Source of the DNA: Diploscapter coronatus
Lineage: Eukaryota > Nematoda > Chromadorea > Rhabditida > Rhabditidae
DNA: 64,000 nt
NCBI GenBank assembly: GCA_964036155.1
Contig: OZ038423.1
Coordinates: 76,895,249-76,959,248 of the forward strand
Direction of reading: 5' to 3'
The notes under the pieces are model-generated. The model searched no databases. It worked only from the letters and a program-made list of their open reading frames with translations, and was not told the origin of the DNA. A program made the translations under genes and the position numbers. The first letter of the stretch is position 1. Each line of letters begins with the position of its first letter. Shown piece after piece: positions 1-14,200 of the stretch.

Positions 1-263
1 TCAATTCGAACAATGTTTTTCCCAACTTGATCATTCATAAGTGTAAATTTAAAGAAGGACCGACAAAACTCGGTCTACTCTTGAATTCTAAACAACGATG
101 CGTAAAATTTTCATGAAAAGTAGAGGAAATACGATCTAAATATTTGACGCATCTTCTAACAACAATCAACAGGCAATTGCTAATTCTAATGAATCTAGTC
201 AGCTATTCAATCAAGGAACGAATGCAAAGCAAGCTTTCCAATAAATTCACCGAAAACGAAAAA
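1..263. other. Flank downstream of the TIM14 gene, no gene seen
   Basis: AT-rich sequence at the window edge, on the 3' side of the minus-strand TIM14 gene. It probably contains that gene's 3' UTR. No coding exon, RNA gene or repeat could be supported. Confidence 0.6.
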
Positions 264-938
264 TTACTGCTTATTGGACTCGAGATAGTCCTTGGCCTCG
301 TTGATTTTCGCTGCCAAATACGGCGAGCCACCTGAATTTGATCATTCATTAGATTAGGTTTAAAAAATATGAATATGAGCTTTACCTCGATCGGGATGGT
401 TGACGATCATGATTCGCTTGTGAGCTTCCTTGATTTTCTGCGGCTTGGCTGTGGGCGGCACTCCCAGAATCAGGGACGCCTCTCGACGGCTCATTTTCGG
501 CTCAAAACCCCCACGATAGTACTTGTCCAACTGAAATATTATTATTTAGACAGAAGATAAATATTTCTTAAAGAATATTTTCGAAATGTCATGCATTTTC
601 TCAGAAGACGATCAAACTTTAATTTTTAACCGGCCAGAACCAATCACATTGAAATCGTCACTATACACATGGTCAAAATCTCTATTAGCAAATTTCTGGT
701 GAATGATGAATAAGAGGGACTCACAACACCAGCCGCTCCGGGAAGCGATTCAAATCCCTTCTTGAGAAGAGCCTGGTTGCGCATCACGTAGCGAGCACCG
801 AAACCGGCCGCTGCCAGACCCAACCCGGCCAAAATCAAGCCGCCTGCCTGAAATTCGAACAAAGTTATTACTATTCACTCGTAGCTGTTCGAGAATAATT
901 GAATATGATAAGTGGCTAAACGAGAATTAACTCACCAT
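264..938 (-). CDS. dnj-21: TIM14/DNAJC19-type J-protein of the mitochondrial import motor
   Basis: Four exons on the minus strand: 936-938 (just the ATG), 725-847, 386-530 and 264-331, giving 112 residues, the length I recall for C. elegans DNJ-21. A glycine-rich N-terminal membrane segment (residues 2-20) is followed by RYVMRNQAL and then a degenerate J domain. The J domain contains the HPD triad in [20 protein letters not shown] near the C-terminus, as the family requires. Family knowledge: TIM14 sits in the inner membrane and stimulates mtHsp70 ATPase in the PAM motor of the TIM23 translocase. A pyrimidine-rich acceptor at about 990 precedes the 5' UTR and may be a trans-splice site. The gene diverges from the GBF1 gene across about 1.26 kb. 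Identity is very likely; the one-codon first exon is supported by the donor right after the ATG. Confidence 0.95.
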
Positions 939-2200
939 TACAGCTTCTGAATTATTGCGTCACTCCCCTTCTATCGTCTCGTCAAAAACCTGGAAAGGAG
1001 AAATGGGTTTTCTGAAATATAAAAGCGAAATGTCAGAATAGACTGAAGATAATTCGCGGCATAATCATCGTGACAATTGATCAATTAACGAGGAGCACAA
1101 ATGTCACGAGAGAAATACGAAAGTCGATCGATTATTGGCAAATTGCAGAGAAGGAACGAGTTTTAAAGGTGAAAGTAGGCGGGGCCGAGATTCTGCCTCA
1201 AGATCAGACCCAAATAGGGATGACAGAAAAGAAGCAGCTCGAGAATTTGAAAAATCGTGGAAAAATGAAGAAAAATAACGAAATGAAGGAGCATTTTCCG
1301 ATTTCTCTGCCGTATCTAGTACTCGCCTACTCTCTCACACATGCATGACATGACGTGTAATGTTCGTGCAAAGTGGGAGCGAGAGAGCATATCGAAGTGA
1401 GAGAGTACAGAGAATAAAAGGAGAAGCCGGGTGACTGGGCTGAGCTGGTTGCTGCCAGCTAACCAGCGGGTGTCAGGACAAATCGGCTCTGCCCTCCTTC
1501 CTATTATTCGCCCTTTGTCAAGTCAGACACGCAGAGTCTATTCCTTGTTCCCTCATTTGTGCAGCGCTGTTTTCTGCCAACAGGCTTTGAAATCGTCGTC
1601 GATTTATCGTTGGAATCTTTCGAATTTCCCGATCCCTATCTCGATTTTCAGCTTCTCATTTTTCGAAATCTGACTTCCCCTGCTTCTTCTCCTATGTTTA
1701 TGTGTAGAAATGGGATAGAGACGCAGTGTTGAAAACGATATTTGCTGACCGAAATTGGATGTGTCTCGTCATTCCCCCTTTCCTCCTCTTCTCTTCTTTA
1801 TCTCTTCTTCTCTGTCTCCTCTCCAATTCACCCGCTCTCTCACTGCCACGTATCTATCGTTCGTCAATTCACTATTCGTTCTGCATTAATTGAATTCGCG
1901 CGCTTCAGCTTCCAAAATTTATGAGTACGGTTCTTCTATTTTACTTTATTAGAAGTCCCATATTTTATTTGAAAGGCTCGTTATTCGGACTTCACCTCAT
2001 AATTTCTCTGGTTGAAGCCTTTGGAATTTCTTTCTTTTCGACTACTTTGAAATTTGCCCGTTTCTTCGTTTTAATTACCCCAATTAAATCCGTTAGTTTG
2101 TGGGAAAAATACTATTCAGAAGTCCGACGAACTAAATCAGTTCAATTGACTGGTTGGTTGCTCGTCTTGCTGATTTGCTTCAGCCTTCACTCCTTCATCG
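939..2200. promoter_or_regulatory. Divergent intergenic region between TIM14 and gbf-1
   Basis: This stretch separates two divergently transcribed genes and should hold both promoters. A GA-rich tract lies at about 1375-1425 (repeated gagag) and long pyrimidine tracts lie on the plus strand at about 1675-1850, like the T-blocks of nematode promoters. A GC-box-like tgggcggggc-type sequence (aggcggggcc) is at about 1178-1187. Several short ORFs cross the region but lack family resemblance or coherent splice structure. Confidence 0.45.
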
Positions 2201-5200
2201 ATGGCCGTGAACGGCGTGTACATCGTGCTGGGCGAGGCCAACTCGGTCGTCGCTCTGCTCAACAAGGCTAGGAGGTCGGATTTTCACGATTTTTAAATCA
2301 TTTTTTAAAAGAAATAGAGGAAAAGCAGGATTTTCGGTAGAATTTACGGACTATTTGTAGAAAACCTTCAAGGAAGGTGATACTTCTCGAAAAAATTATT
2401 CTTTCTGCAAAATGGAAAGCTTTTTTCTCGAAATGACAATAACTAGCATACATTTGGAGGAGAAAAATAAAAATTTGAACTGTGTGTCATTTCTAAACTC
2501 CACTAGCCACACTCCTCTACATGTGCAGATGAGTAATGATGTGTATTGCAGACAGTATCAGTTGTCGCATCAGCCGCTTTCACCCGAAGACACGGAACCG
2601 CTGTTGAGGAATTTCGCCGATCTGAAGGAGGTTCTCAATCAGGTACATTTCATTTTATGACTTTTGAGAAAGTGTTTTAAAGATGCACAGGAAAGCCATC
2701 ATTTTGCATTACAGTGAATGGGTTCTATTTGCTTTTTTTCGGAATATGATGAACATTTCAGGATCTTTATAAAGATAGATTGTTTGCAGGTGGCTGACTT
2801 GAACGACATGAACCCGATTACTTTTCTGTCTCCATTTCTGGATGTGATTAGAGCGCAGAACACGAACGGTCCGATCACAGAGGCCGCACTCGCTGCCATC
2901 GCCAAATTCCTCAGCTATGGACTCATCGATGCTAGCAGGTTCGTTTTTAATTGACGGAGGAAAACTCACGAGACAAGATAAATATTAGAAGGAGAGAATA
3001 TAAATAAAAGGCGCTATGATAATGAGCCTACTGTAAAATACACCTTTCCTTTCTAACTAATGCAACCTCCGAAGAAATGAGATTTTTTTACAGTTGGCCA
3101 GAGTTACCTGGGTATGCACTTTTATATGCGAATCAGTCTCGATTTTCTGTTATATCACCTCGAGAAGTTTCAGTCTGAAAGCAGCGAATGCAGTGGAGAA
3201 CATCGCGGATGCAGTGGTTCACACCAAGTTCATCGGCGGGAAGAGTGCAGGCAGCGACGAGTGCGTTCTCTACAAGATTCTACATGTAAGTATCCGCTTT
3301 CTTCTAGTAAAAACTTGTCAGTTAATTCTGGTTGGAATCGCGGCTCTTTTAAACTTCTGATAATTCTTCACAATTTCTAAATTTAGGAGAAAAAGACTGG
3401 AAGGATGTGAGAGTAGGGGAACATATAATAGTATTAGATAGCGAAAAATTTCACCGGTAATTAATAACCTAAATTTATGTTTACTCATTTACCATCAACT
3501 TTACTCTAATCGCATCAACAAGACTCAACGATTCTTTTCAAAGATTCAAGAATATGAATGTTCAATATTTCAGGTGCTGCGTTGCCTTCTCCTCTCCCCT
3601 CCAGGTTCGCTGCTTTCGAACGAAGCCATGTGCAACATGATGCAGAGTTGCTTCAGGATTGTTTTTGAGCAGGTAAAGTTTAAAAAAGTCATTTTATTAG
3701 TTTTTTTTTTTTAATTTTATTTTGAAGCATTTTCTTTTCATTTTTGTCTGAATTGACGACAAGCATAAAATCCTTCAACTTATTCAATTCAGAAAGAAGG
3801 AAGATCATTTTCCTTCATTCTTCGAAACGAATTGCCGATTTTTAGAACCTTTCTCTGCTTCTGCGAAAAGCAGCAGAAGCGACGCTGGCCGACATGACGC
3901 AGCTGATCTTCACTCGACTGCCCACCTTCACCGAGGACATCCGACATCCATACATTAGGAAATTGGTGTGACAATTTGCTACGGAAAAAAATAATTTATT
4001 GAAATTTTGCAGGTGAAAGGAGCGCACGGCGAGAAACGACAGAAACGAAGAAAGAAGCGCAGAGAGACGGGAAGTCACAGCGAGGTTGATGTGGGTTTTC
4101 CTTTAAATTTCCTTCAAACGCAACTTTTCTCGAATTTACCAGGATTTCATTTATCATTTTTCCTTACTACTTCTCGAATATTTTGTTTTTCAACTAGATT
4201 TCTTGTTTTTCTAATAAAGAAAAATTCAGGAAGACATTGAGTTGGTGCAGCCGACCTCCGCTGCTGTGGCGAGTGAGCATCAGAAAGAAGAGCGGATTGA
4301 GGATGAAGCTGGAGAGAAGACGCAACTGCTGCAGGCAGAAATGGAGGAGGGCAGACAGACAATACAGACAACGCAGGTCGAGAGGCAGCCGTCCATGCCT
4401 GAGTCTGAGACGAACGCGGAGGTTTTGGGTAGGGCAGGTTCGCATATTCTGTTGGTCAAAATCCGGATTTTAAAAATGAAGAAAAAAATTCTAACGCTTT
4501 CTTTCTCGTCTTTTTAGAAACTAAAAGGGCGAGAAGTTGAAGATTTGATGAACCACGAATTTTCAGGCTACGACATGGTGCTGACGACAGATTCTGTATG
4601 CGATACAGTGATCCATCACGAGAAGATTGCTGAGGACAAACCGACTAAAATCGAGAAAGGCGAGGAGGCTGACAGTGAAAGTGAAGCTGAGGTGGGTTGG
4701 GTGGTTTTTGAAGAGGGAAAAAATCAAAGGCAATCGGGAATCCTACAATTTGACAAATTGTATTTATTTTTAAGACTAGAAACTATTGACAAACGTTCTC
4801 AACTTTGCATACTCTCTTCAAGCTGCAAGGTTACGAGAACTCTAGATGATCAAAACATTTCCATTCAATGCCTACCTTAATTTTTTTTCGAACTTGATTG
4901 ATTATTTTCTAGGATATCCGCAGTCTGCGTCAGAAAGAGCGTCCCGAATTCACTTTGAAGGAAGAAGTGACCGAAGGAGAATTGGCGACTGCCACTGAGC
5001 CCGCACCCGAGCAGATGCCCTACGGCCTGCCCTGCTGCAGAGAGCTGCTCAGATTCCTGATTGCCCTCACCAATCCATACGACCGACAGAACACGGAATC
5101 CATGATCGTCCTGGGGCTCAATCTAATTACCGTGGCTCTGGAGGTTAGCTTTTAAGTTGATTTTCCATAGAAGACTTATTTTGAAAGTTCCTGTAGTTCA

Positions 5201-8200
5201 ATAAGAGGAACATTCCTGTAAAGAAGAAGGAAATTGCGTGAACTCTCACTATTAGATTCATGATGATTGAGAAATGTATGAATATGAACATTTCAAGAAA
5301 AAAAAGGCTAAATAATGGATATTCTGTATCTTTCATAAAATGCTAAAGATCGTTGATATTAAGGCAGCAGCAGACCATCTGGCCTCGTACTCATTCCTCG
5401 TGCCCCTCATCAAGGACAATCTGTGCCGCTCTCTGCTGCAGCTGCTGGACACGGAGAAGCTCCCGGTGTTGGCAGCTACGAATCGCGTCTGCTTCCTGCT
5501 GTTCGAGTCGATGCGCGTTCAGCTCAAATTCCAACTCGAGACATACTTCCACAAACTCAGAGCTATCGTCACCAGTGAACAGGTTGGAAAATTAATCTAA
5601 AATTTGGAGATTTTCAAAAAAAAAAAACAAAAATAACAGGGAAGACCGTAAAGCGAGTTCCTTTGCATTATTCTTGTCACTTTTGGCAGTGAGCTTTCTT
5701 ACTTTTTTGAATTCCATAATAAATTGATAAAAAATTATGAAATGCCTGAATTAAAAAAAAATTCTGATTGATGACAATTTGCAGAGAACCACCTCATACG
5801 AGCAGAAAGAGATGGCCCTCGAGTATATAGTGCAGTTGTGGCGCATCCCCGGTCTGGTGACCGAGCTCTACCTCAACTACGATTGTGACCTCTACTGCTC
5901 CAATGTCTTCGAGGATCTGACCAAGTTGCTTGTCGAAAACGCTTTCCCCGTTCAGGTAGGAATCCTTGTCTTAAAATAGAAGAATTTGACAAATTCAGGG
6001 TCTTCATTCTGCCACTCTGCTGTCCCTCGATGCACTACTCGTTGTGATCGACACGATTGATCAGAACTGCATGTGTAGACAGGCTGGAAGAGCTATCGAG
6101 TAAGATTTTTTAGTAAAATGCTCCTGCTAGAAATGCACTAAGATTAAACTAGTCTTCCACAAGAACAATTTATGTTCAGATCGGACGGACACAAGACAAA
6201 TGCATCATTGGATCTGCCAATCCTGAGTGGATACGAAATCGCGAAGAAGATCATGGCCAAAACCTATCAGAGTCAGGATGAGTCAAGAGGTATCTTACTA
6301 CTCTAAAGATTCAGATAATTCAAATTTTGTGAATTATGTTATAAAGTTCGCCGCAACCCCTTCTTTCCCATATTTTCCACAATTAGGGATGTACGCAATA
6401 TTCAGGAGCAAGATTTTCCCTGCCTTCGCTTCACACATTTTCCCTTTCTGTCTTCTTTGCATTCCGTTCCGAAAATTTTTTGGAACAGAATGCAAAAAAA
6501 ACAAAAGGGAGAAAAAAGGTGTGAACGGAGCAGAGACAGAGAATCTTTCGCCCGAATATTCAGTACACATCTCTGTGTCACAAATCATGAATTCCCGAAA
6601 TTTCTAAAATCTCCTCTGAAAGAGTAGCCTTTCTTCTAGATTCCTCCGAAGAACCGAAAGAGGCCTGTGCGATTGTGCCACGCGCGAATCGTCACGCCCC
6701 CTCTGAGGATATTCCCTCGATGAGCGAGGTAATCGACCAGAAGAAGAGGAAGAGAATCTTCGCTGAAGGAACCGAGCTCTTCAATCAGTCGCCCAAAGAA
6801 GGTATATATTTCTGTTTTAACTAATAGAAATGATGAATTTCAAAGGAATTTTCTAAGGTTCTGTTGAATACGTCTTTCAAGGATCGTTTTTTTTTTCTTC
6901 AAAATCGCTGCACTCAATTTTCCCGATATATTTCCTCGACTTTTACGAGAATAATCTTACCACATCGTTCAAAGACTCGTTCTTCGCGAACATGCAATTT
7001 CCAGGAATTGCCTACCTCCGCGAGAAGGCTCTACTTGGTTCGGACGCAGCGAGCGTCGTCGCATGGCTCAGGGAAAACCCGCAACTCGATAAGAAGAAAA
7101 TCGCCGACTACATTTGCAGCAGGAAGAACGCTGATGTGAGAATTGTTTATTCCTCAAGTGAATGCTAAAACTTTATCTTTCCAATAATGCGACCTGAAGG
7201 GCGTCTCAACCTCGAAAGTCGAATGATAAAGAATAGCACAAAAACCATACAATGCAACTCCTATCTGGTTGGATTTGGACAGATTGATGTATTGATTTCA
7301 GGTGCTGGAAGCATTCGTCAAGGCATTCCCGTTCGAGAATACGCGTCTGGACGTGGCGCTTCGCATGTTCCTCGAGACATTCCGTCTGCCGGGTGAGGCC
7401 GCAGAGATCAGCATGGTCATGCAACACTTCTCTGAGCAGTGGTACAGGGCCAACCACGAGCCCTTCAACCACGTCGACGCTGCATTCACTCTGTCCTATG
7501 CTATCATCATGCTCAACACCGATCAGCATAATCCTCAGGTAAACAAACTTAGATTGTTCTTAACCTCTATCCTGAGTTTGAAAACTAGTTAATAAACGTG
7601 GAAGAGTTTCAATGGTTTTCTTTCTTCTTCATTACTAAAATTCATTATTTCGCTTTCGCACTATCCGTCTGATTTTTAGCAAGGATGACATTTTTCAAAA
7701 GTTCCCCATTTTTGACATGTATAAATTTGTTCAGGTGCGCAGAAATCAGCCCCCGATGACTGTGGACTGCTTCAAGCGAAATCTGTCTGGAACGAACGGA
7801 GGACAGGACTTCAACCCTGAGATGCTCGACACGATGTACAATGCAATCAAGACTGATGAGATCGTCATGCCTGCCGAGCAGACTGGACTCGTCAAGGAGA
7901 ACTATCTCTGGAAGGTTGGAATCGTTCAGGAATATTTTGGCAATCATCTACTTCTTGAGACTTTGTAATAAATGCTCAAAGAAAACTCTTTTAAAAGATT
8001 TGATGGAATTTCCTCTTACATAAATGGTTATCACAGTAATTTGAAAACTTTAGGTCCTGCTTCGTCGTGGCGAGACCTCGGAAGGTCGTTTCATCCACGC
8101 ACCCTCCGGCTGGAATGACCACGACCTCTTCTCCGTCTGCTGGGGCCCTGCTGTCGCTGCACTCAGCTATGTATTCGACAAGAGTGAACACGATCTCATT

Positions 8201-11200
8201 CTGCAGGTAGGTTTTTAAATCACTATCGTTTTTTTTCGACAAATGAGGAAATGCTTGGTTTTTGAAAAAAAAGGGAAAGAAATGTGAAAATAATGATCTA
8301 ATTCTTTCCATTGTACAAAAGTCAGTTTTTTCTCGTTACAATACTTCTGCCCTTAAAATATAAGAATGCTCTGAGAATATGATTTCAGAAAACGCTGAAT
8401 GGCTACCGCAAATGTGCTTCGATTTCTGCCCACTACGGCATGAAGGACGTGTTCGACAATCTCGTCATTCATCTCTGCAAATTCAGCACGCTCAGCGCCC
8501 ATCGAGATGGTTAGTATTTTTCATCTTCTGAATCTGAACCAAATTATGCTTTTTTTCACTTCAATGTTATTGTGTGTTAGCAAATGTTTCCTAGTTACTG
8601 TGCTGAAGTTCTATTTTCATCGGAATTCGTTTAAATCCTCGTTGATTTTAAGGAAATTCGGAAGAGACCCTGGAAATGCAGCGACAACGAGTCATGAACG
8701 AGCCGCTCGCACACAGTCACAGTCCAGAGGCAGTCGCTCTCGCGTTCGGCGAAAACAAAAAGGCACAACTCGCGACCAAGACGCTATTCCAGTTGGCACA
8801 TACTAACGGAGACATTCTTAGAGAGGCAAGATAGTTATTTCTTTTTAAAAATGCAAAATACGAATTGTTCCCTTATGGATCTTTGTATAAGATTATTCGA
8901 AACGCGTATGATACGCGACAATGAAATGTGATTTGTTAGGGAGTTCATAATTCAATTTTCGACACTTTCATCTTCAAATGGCTGAATTTTCGAACAAGAA
9001 TCAAATTTGCTTTGACGATAATTCGAAGCATTCAGGGCTGGAAAAATCTGCTGGAAGTGGTGTTGCAGCTTTTCAAGGCTCGTCTGCTACCTGCCGAACT
9101 GATCGAAGTCGATGACTTCGTCGATGAGAAGGGCTGGGTGTCCATTCAAAGAGTTCATAATCGGTTGGTTTTCAAATGTTTTCTTCGATTTTCTTAAAAA
9201 CGTCGTTTTGCAGAGAGCACCACGTGACTCGGAACGACAACAGTTTCTTCTCGTGGTTGGGCATCGGGGGTGGGGCCAGTGACGCCGAGAGGAAGAAGCC
9301 CACGCAGGATCAGCTCAATGCTATGCAGGTCCGATTGTTGAAATATGCAAGGGAAAAGATGCCTTGATCCTTGGAAATGTGCAATTTATGAAAGCGAAAT
9401 TTTCGATGAAAAGCTGCGATTTTAAATTTGTGTAAGTCACGGGGAAAATACGACTTTTTTCAGTTAGCCTCGACAATCATCTCTGAATGTCGCCCACAGC
9501 AGCTGGTCTCCGACAGCAAGTACCTGACCAGCACAGCTCTGTCAGAGTTCATCGCTGCACTCGTCCAGGCCAGTCACGCGGTTCTCGAACATGTCCAATC
9601 CAGGGGTGGTGCACATAACAAACAGGTCGAATATTTTGATGTTTTAAATAGATTACTGAATTTAAGAAATAATTCTTCGAAGAGTTTTCTGTTTGTTTGA
9701 ACTTTTTTGAAAGCGTAATTTTTCAAAATGCTCATTTTTTAGAAGAGTTTATCTTTACAATTTTTCGAAAAATCCAGATAGAAAGATCAGTAAGGAGTTA
9801 CAAATCTATCGGTATCTTTGAAGTGCCAAACCTGAAGCATTATAATTACCTTCTCGAAAGATGAATTCTTTGACTAAAATTACTATTTTCTTATTTTTAG
9901 GCCCTGACTCTGAGCGGCGAGGACGAAGACGCCCTGGTCTTCTACCTGGAGATGTTGATCTCGATCACTCTCGAAAACAAGGACAGGCTCTCGCTCGTCT
10001 GGCCCGTCGTCAGGAGGCATCTGGAGTGGCTGCTCTCTGCAAAGTTCGGCAGATGCCCGGTGCTCGTTGAAAGGGCTGTGGTAAGATGTGTTCTAATCTC
10101 ACAAAGATCACTAGTTTCGGTTCGAGCTTATTCTTCGGAAAATTTCAAACAACACTTTGAATCGCTCATTTTTACCATTCCGATAAAAAATTACATTAAA
10201 ATCAAATTTTGATCCAACTCTTTACGATGGTTTCATAGAATTTAGATTAAAAAAAAAAAAAAAAATTTCAGGTTGGTTTATTGCGTGTGGCGAATCGCAA
10301 CCTGTTCCGCGACAACACGGTTGCAGACGACGTTCTGCAGTCGCTGTCCCTGTTGCTGCGTCTCTCACCCAAGGCCCTGTTCGTGTTCTCGCGGCAAATC
10401 GCCTATGGACTGCACGACCTGCTAAGGACGAATGCAGCGAACGTCCACAAGAAGGAGCACTGGACAGTGCTCTTCGCTCTGCTTGAAGCTGCTGGTGCTG
10501 CTGCTTTGCCGGGTAGGCATTTTTTACATCCGTCTAAAAATCGGGCTAAAGTGAGAAAGTGACGTTTTGTCAAAGAATTGGGAACTTTTTGAAATTATGT
10601 AAATCAACACTCCCACACTCATTTGTATTTCACACATTTTCTGCGCAACTATATAGGTCTTGTTCTGAGTGAAAGTGGTTGTGGATTACAAACGAATGTG
10701 AGTGTCAGTCGAGTACGATAGTCAAAAATTTTCCGATAAAATGCCTTGAAAATGCTCATTTGAGAAGACACAATCGACGCAAGTCAGCACGAGCCATCGA
10801 TCCATCTCGCAACGACGGCGGCGTCAGGCATCGAGAGAAATGCCTATTCGGATTCGGAACAGCGGCCTGCAACCGGACTCGCAACAGAATCATCCAGTCT
10901 GCGGACAGACAAAGGGTACACTTCGGATGTGCCTGGGGATAGGAGGACACAACTTCAACAGCAAGCAGCAACTGGGTCTACTGACGCATTATCATCGAGA
11001 TCCATCAGGTATTTTTTTTTGTTCTTTACGAGTAATCACTTTCTAAGAATTCCAGCATGAAAATCCATCAGTTTCTTGATGTTACTCATACAGCCAGGAA
11101 ACTTATGAAATGAAGATAACATTTTGACAAGCTGTTGAGTTTATTATTATTGCAGCCCGGCAGACAGCGCAATTTCCCTGGAACGCAACTCGGCAGGCGG

Positions 11201-14200
11201 CAGCAAGGCCGACTGGATTCATCTCGACCACAGAGACGCGGCCCGGGCCACCGAAGAGGCTCTGCGAGCTCTCGGAGGGAAGAGGGCTGCATTCAACCGA
11301 GGATCCCTCGTCCTCAGGACTGGACTCGGCAGACATGAACCCGCCGCTTTTCTCAAGGTGCCATCTTTCTAAAATACGAAATTCATAGATCATTTAGTGT
11401 TAGTTTTCGGAAGAGACATTTTAAACTATAAATGGATAAAAAATTGATTCCTTTCGATTTTTTTGATATATGGTCAGAATAGATCATCTTCAGAAAATGG
11501 TTACTTTTTGAAGAAAAACGATATTTCTGTAAAATATATCGATTTTTCGAAATTTCAGGTCTACGACTGTGTTGCCTTCCTGCTGCGAGATGCAGTCCAC
11601 GTCACCCCCGACAACTACGAGTCGTGCATTCAGTGCCTGCGCACCATGGTCGAGGCCAGTCTCGATGGAGGATGGTCGGTTTTTCCCTTCATCTTGAAAG
11701 ATGATTTTATTTTTATCTTCAGCTACGCGGCAGGTCCATTGAGCAGCGACGCGCAAAATCGACTGAAGAGTTCTGCAACCGAAAAGAAGCACAAAGTTAT
11801 GAAGAGTGGAGGGAGCAAGGTAAATTTAAGTCATAAGTTTAAGATGAGTAAATTCACATATTTTTCAAGCGTTGATAAAAGTGTTCAAACAACGTTTATA
11901 CTTTACTCATCCACACGCGTACACGAATACGCTATTATCTCTGTGCTCTCTGGTGTGCGTTCTCGATGTTTTCTTCCCGCTAGTTTCATCATCTGCGTCT
12001 CATGGTATTTTTTGCTTACAAAGACATCTTTTTGTCCCGCTTCTCGTCACGTGCCACGCTCTTACGTATTCGTGAAGCTTCGTGAGCAAAGTATAAATGC
12101 GCCCTTAAGACTGTCCACTTTCTTTCACGTTGAACACAGCTTCAAGAGAATAACAAATTTGAATATTAGATGAAGTTTCATTGTTCTAGAAAGAACTATC
12201 GACGGAAGTTGACGAAGAGGAGATCAAGCAGGAAGAGCAGCAGCTCTCTGCCAGCTACCAGCAGGTGTCCCTCCATCTGCTCGATCTCTGCTCCACGCTC
12301 CACAATCAGATTCCCACCATATTCGCCAAGTGGGCCACTGCAGGCGCTGGAGAAGCTACGGTATGAATTTACAAAAAAAAAAGTTAAATTCGAAACAACT
12401 GAGAATCATCGAACAAAGTGTAAAATGCGAAATTGACTTATTTGCATAGAAAATGTTCAGGTAGACGCCTCGATCCCCTTCATCTGGAGCAGAGTGTGGC
12501 GTCCCCTTCTGCAGGCGATGGCTCGTCTCGGCTGCGACTGTCGACGACTCGTCAGGGCCGGGGCACTCACTCATCTCCAGGTCTTGTTCATCTACAAATC
12601 AACTACTTTCCGTTTCTGGTTTACTACGTTATCTTTACTTCCCGCACTCACTTATAATCTTTATCCAATTTCTTTCTGTACAAATGCTGCTTAGTTTCGC
12701 AAGAACTAGACAGAGATTACGATGAGTGGGTATAAGTGGAGATCGCAAAAGGGATAGACAAGATTTCCATGATGATCTATATAGTTGAGTTTATTTTCGG
12801 AATTTTCAGCGCGCTTTCCTGCCTTCTAACATGAGCAATCTGGGCGCCGTCGAATGGGAATCCTGCTTTGGAGAGGTATGCGTAAAAATTGATGAGAAAT
12901 TTGGAATTTCAAAAACATTTTCAGGTCCTCTTCCCGCTGCTAACGAAACTTCTCGAGCCGTTCTCGCAAATGGATCCGATTGGAGCAGAAGACACGCGAG
13001 TCAGGGCCGTGCAGATCGTCGCCAAAACGCTGCTCAATCATTTGAAGTGAGATTTGATGTACACGAGTGCTATCTCTAAGCACTCTTGTTCCGGAGGACC
13101 GCTTTTCCGCGCTACTAATATTCTTCTGATCTCATGTTTTTTTTTTGAAAAAAGATTAACATTTCGCTATTACAGTGCCCTATCGTCGCTCGACTCCTTC
13201 CCCGCCCTCTGGCTCCGTCTGCTCGATTACATGGAACAGTATCTGCGAGTCGACAGTTGCGGAAATCTCAACGAGGTTGACCTTCTTTATTTTTTTTCGA
13301 AAGATATGTAAACAATTTAGACCTCTTTCGTAATAATTGACTTTGAAGAGATAATTGAATATTTTGAATGAAATATCGATATTTTGAAGGTAAACACTTT
13401 GAATATTTCAGGCGGTTCCCGAATCTCTGAAGAACATGCTGCTCGTGCTCGACAATACAGAACTCTTCGCCACTATTGCGGGACTTTATCAGGTTCTATT
13501 GAAAACACGCATTTCTCACCAAATTGCCATACGAGTTTTGAAGATCTGATTCCAGATGACCGTGGAACGTCTGAAACACGTGCTGCCCCAACTGATCAGG
13601 GACACGATCCCCAATCCGCCATCGACTCCTGCAAGTGCTGCCCTCGCCTCATCAAGCGGACCGACATCTCCTCCTGCTTCATCCTCAGGTATTGTAATCA
13701 CTTATTTCGATAATCGCTTACTTTTGATTGACGAAAAGATGCAGAAATTTTCCGTCTTTCGAATACTTCATTAAAGTTGCACATTTTTGAAAAAGAAAAT
13801 TCAGTCAAAATCGGAAGAAATTTCAGAAATAAGTTTTCTTACAGGTCTGCAGAAATTCGGGAAAGTGCAACTGGCTCCCGCAGTGGCAGTCCCTCTGTCT
13901 TCCTCAACCTCGACCGCATCTCCACCCACTTCGATGGAAAATGTTGCGGCAGCCAGCGAAACGGAAACCGGACCGGTTCAGTCTGCAAATCAGCAACCCG
14001 AACAGGCAACTGACGAACAGAGACAGGCTACTGCTGCAGTGCAAATTCCACAAGCTGAATTGGTAAGATTTTTTTTTTTAAATATGCTTCAGAAATTTGA
14101 CATTTTTCATACACATTTCAATCATTTGCTGAACTATCTAAGAATTCATGACTATAATTCTCATATTTTATGAATTCGAAATTATCTTTGATTAATGCTG

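Noticed and set aside
2062..2095. ttttaattaccccaatta resembles the SL1 spliced-leader sequence
   Set aside because: The leader-donor junction and the rest of an SL RNA (Sm site, stem-loops) are missing.
3114..3380. 88-residue ORF in frame 3 around gbf-1 exon 4
   Set aside because: It is a shadow of the gbf-1 exon in another frame, with no domain resemblance.
9596..9612. ccaggggtggtgca resembles a MITE terminus
   Set aside because: It is within a conserved gbf-1 coding exon and has no inverted partner or duplication.
12070..12105. gtgagcaaag in a gbf-1 intron, the seed of miR-87
   Set aside because: Only the first ten bases match; the conserved 3' part is absent and the opposite arm pairs over fewer than 18 nt across a very long loop.
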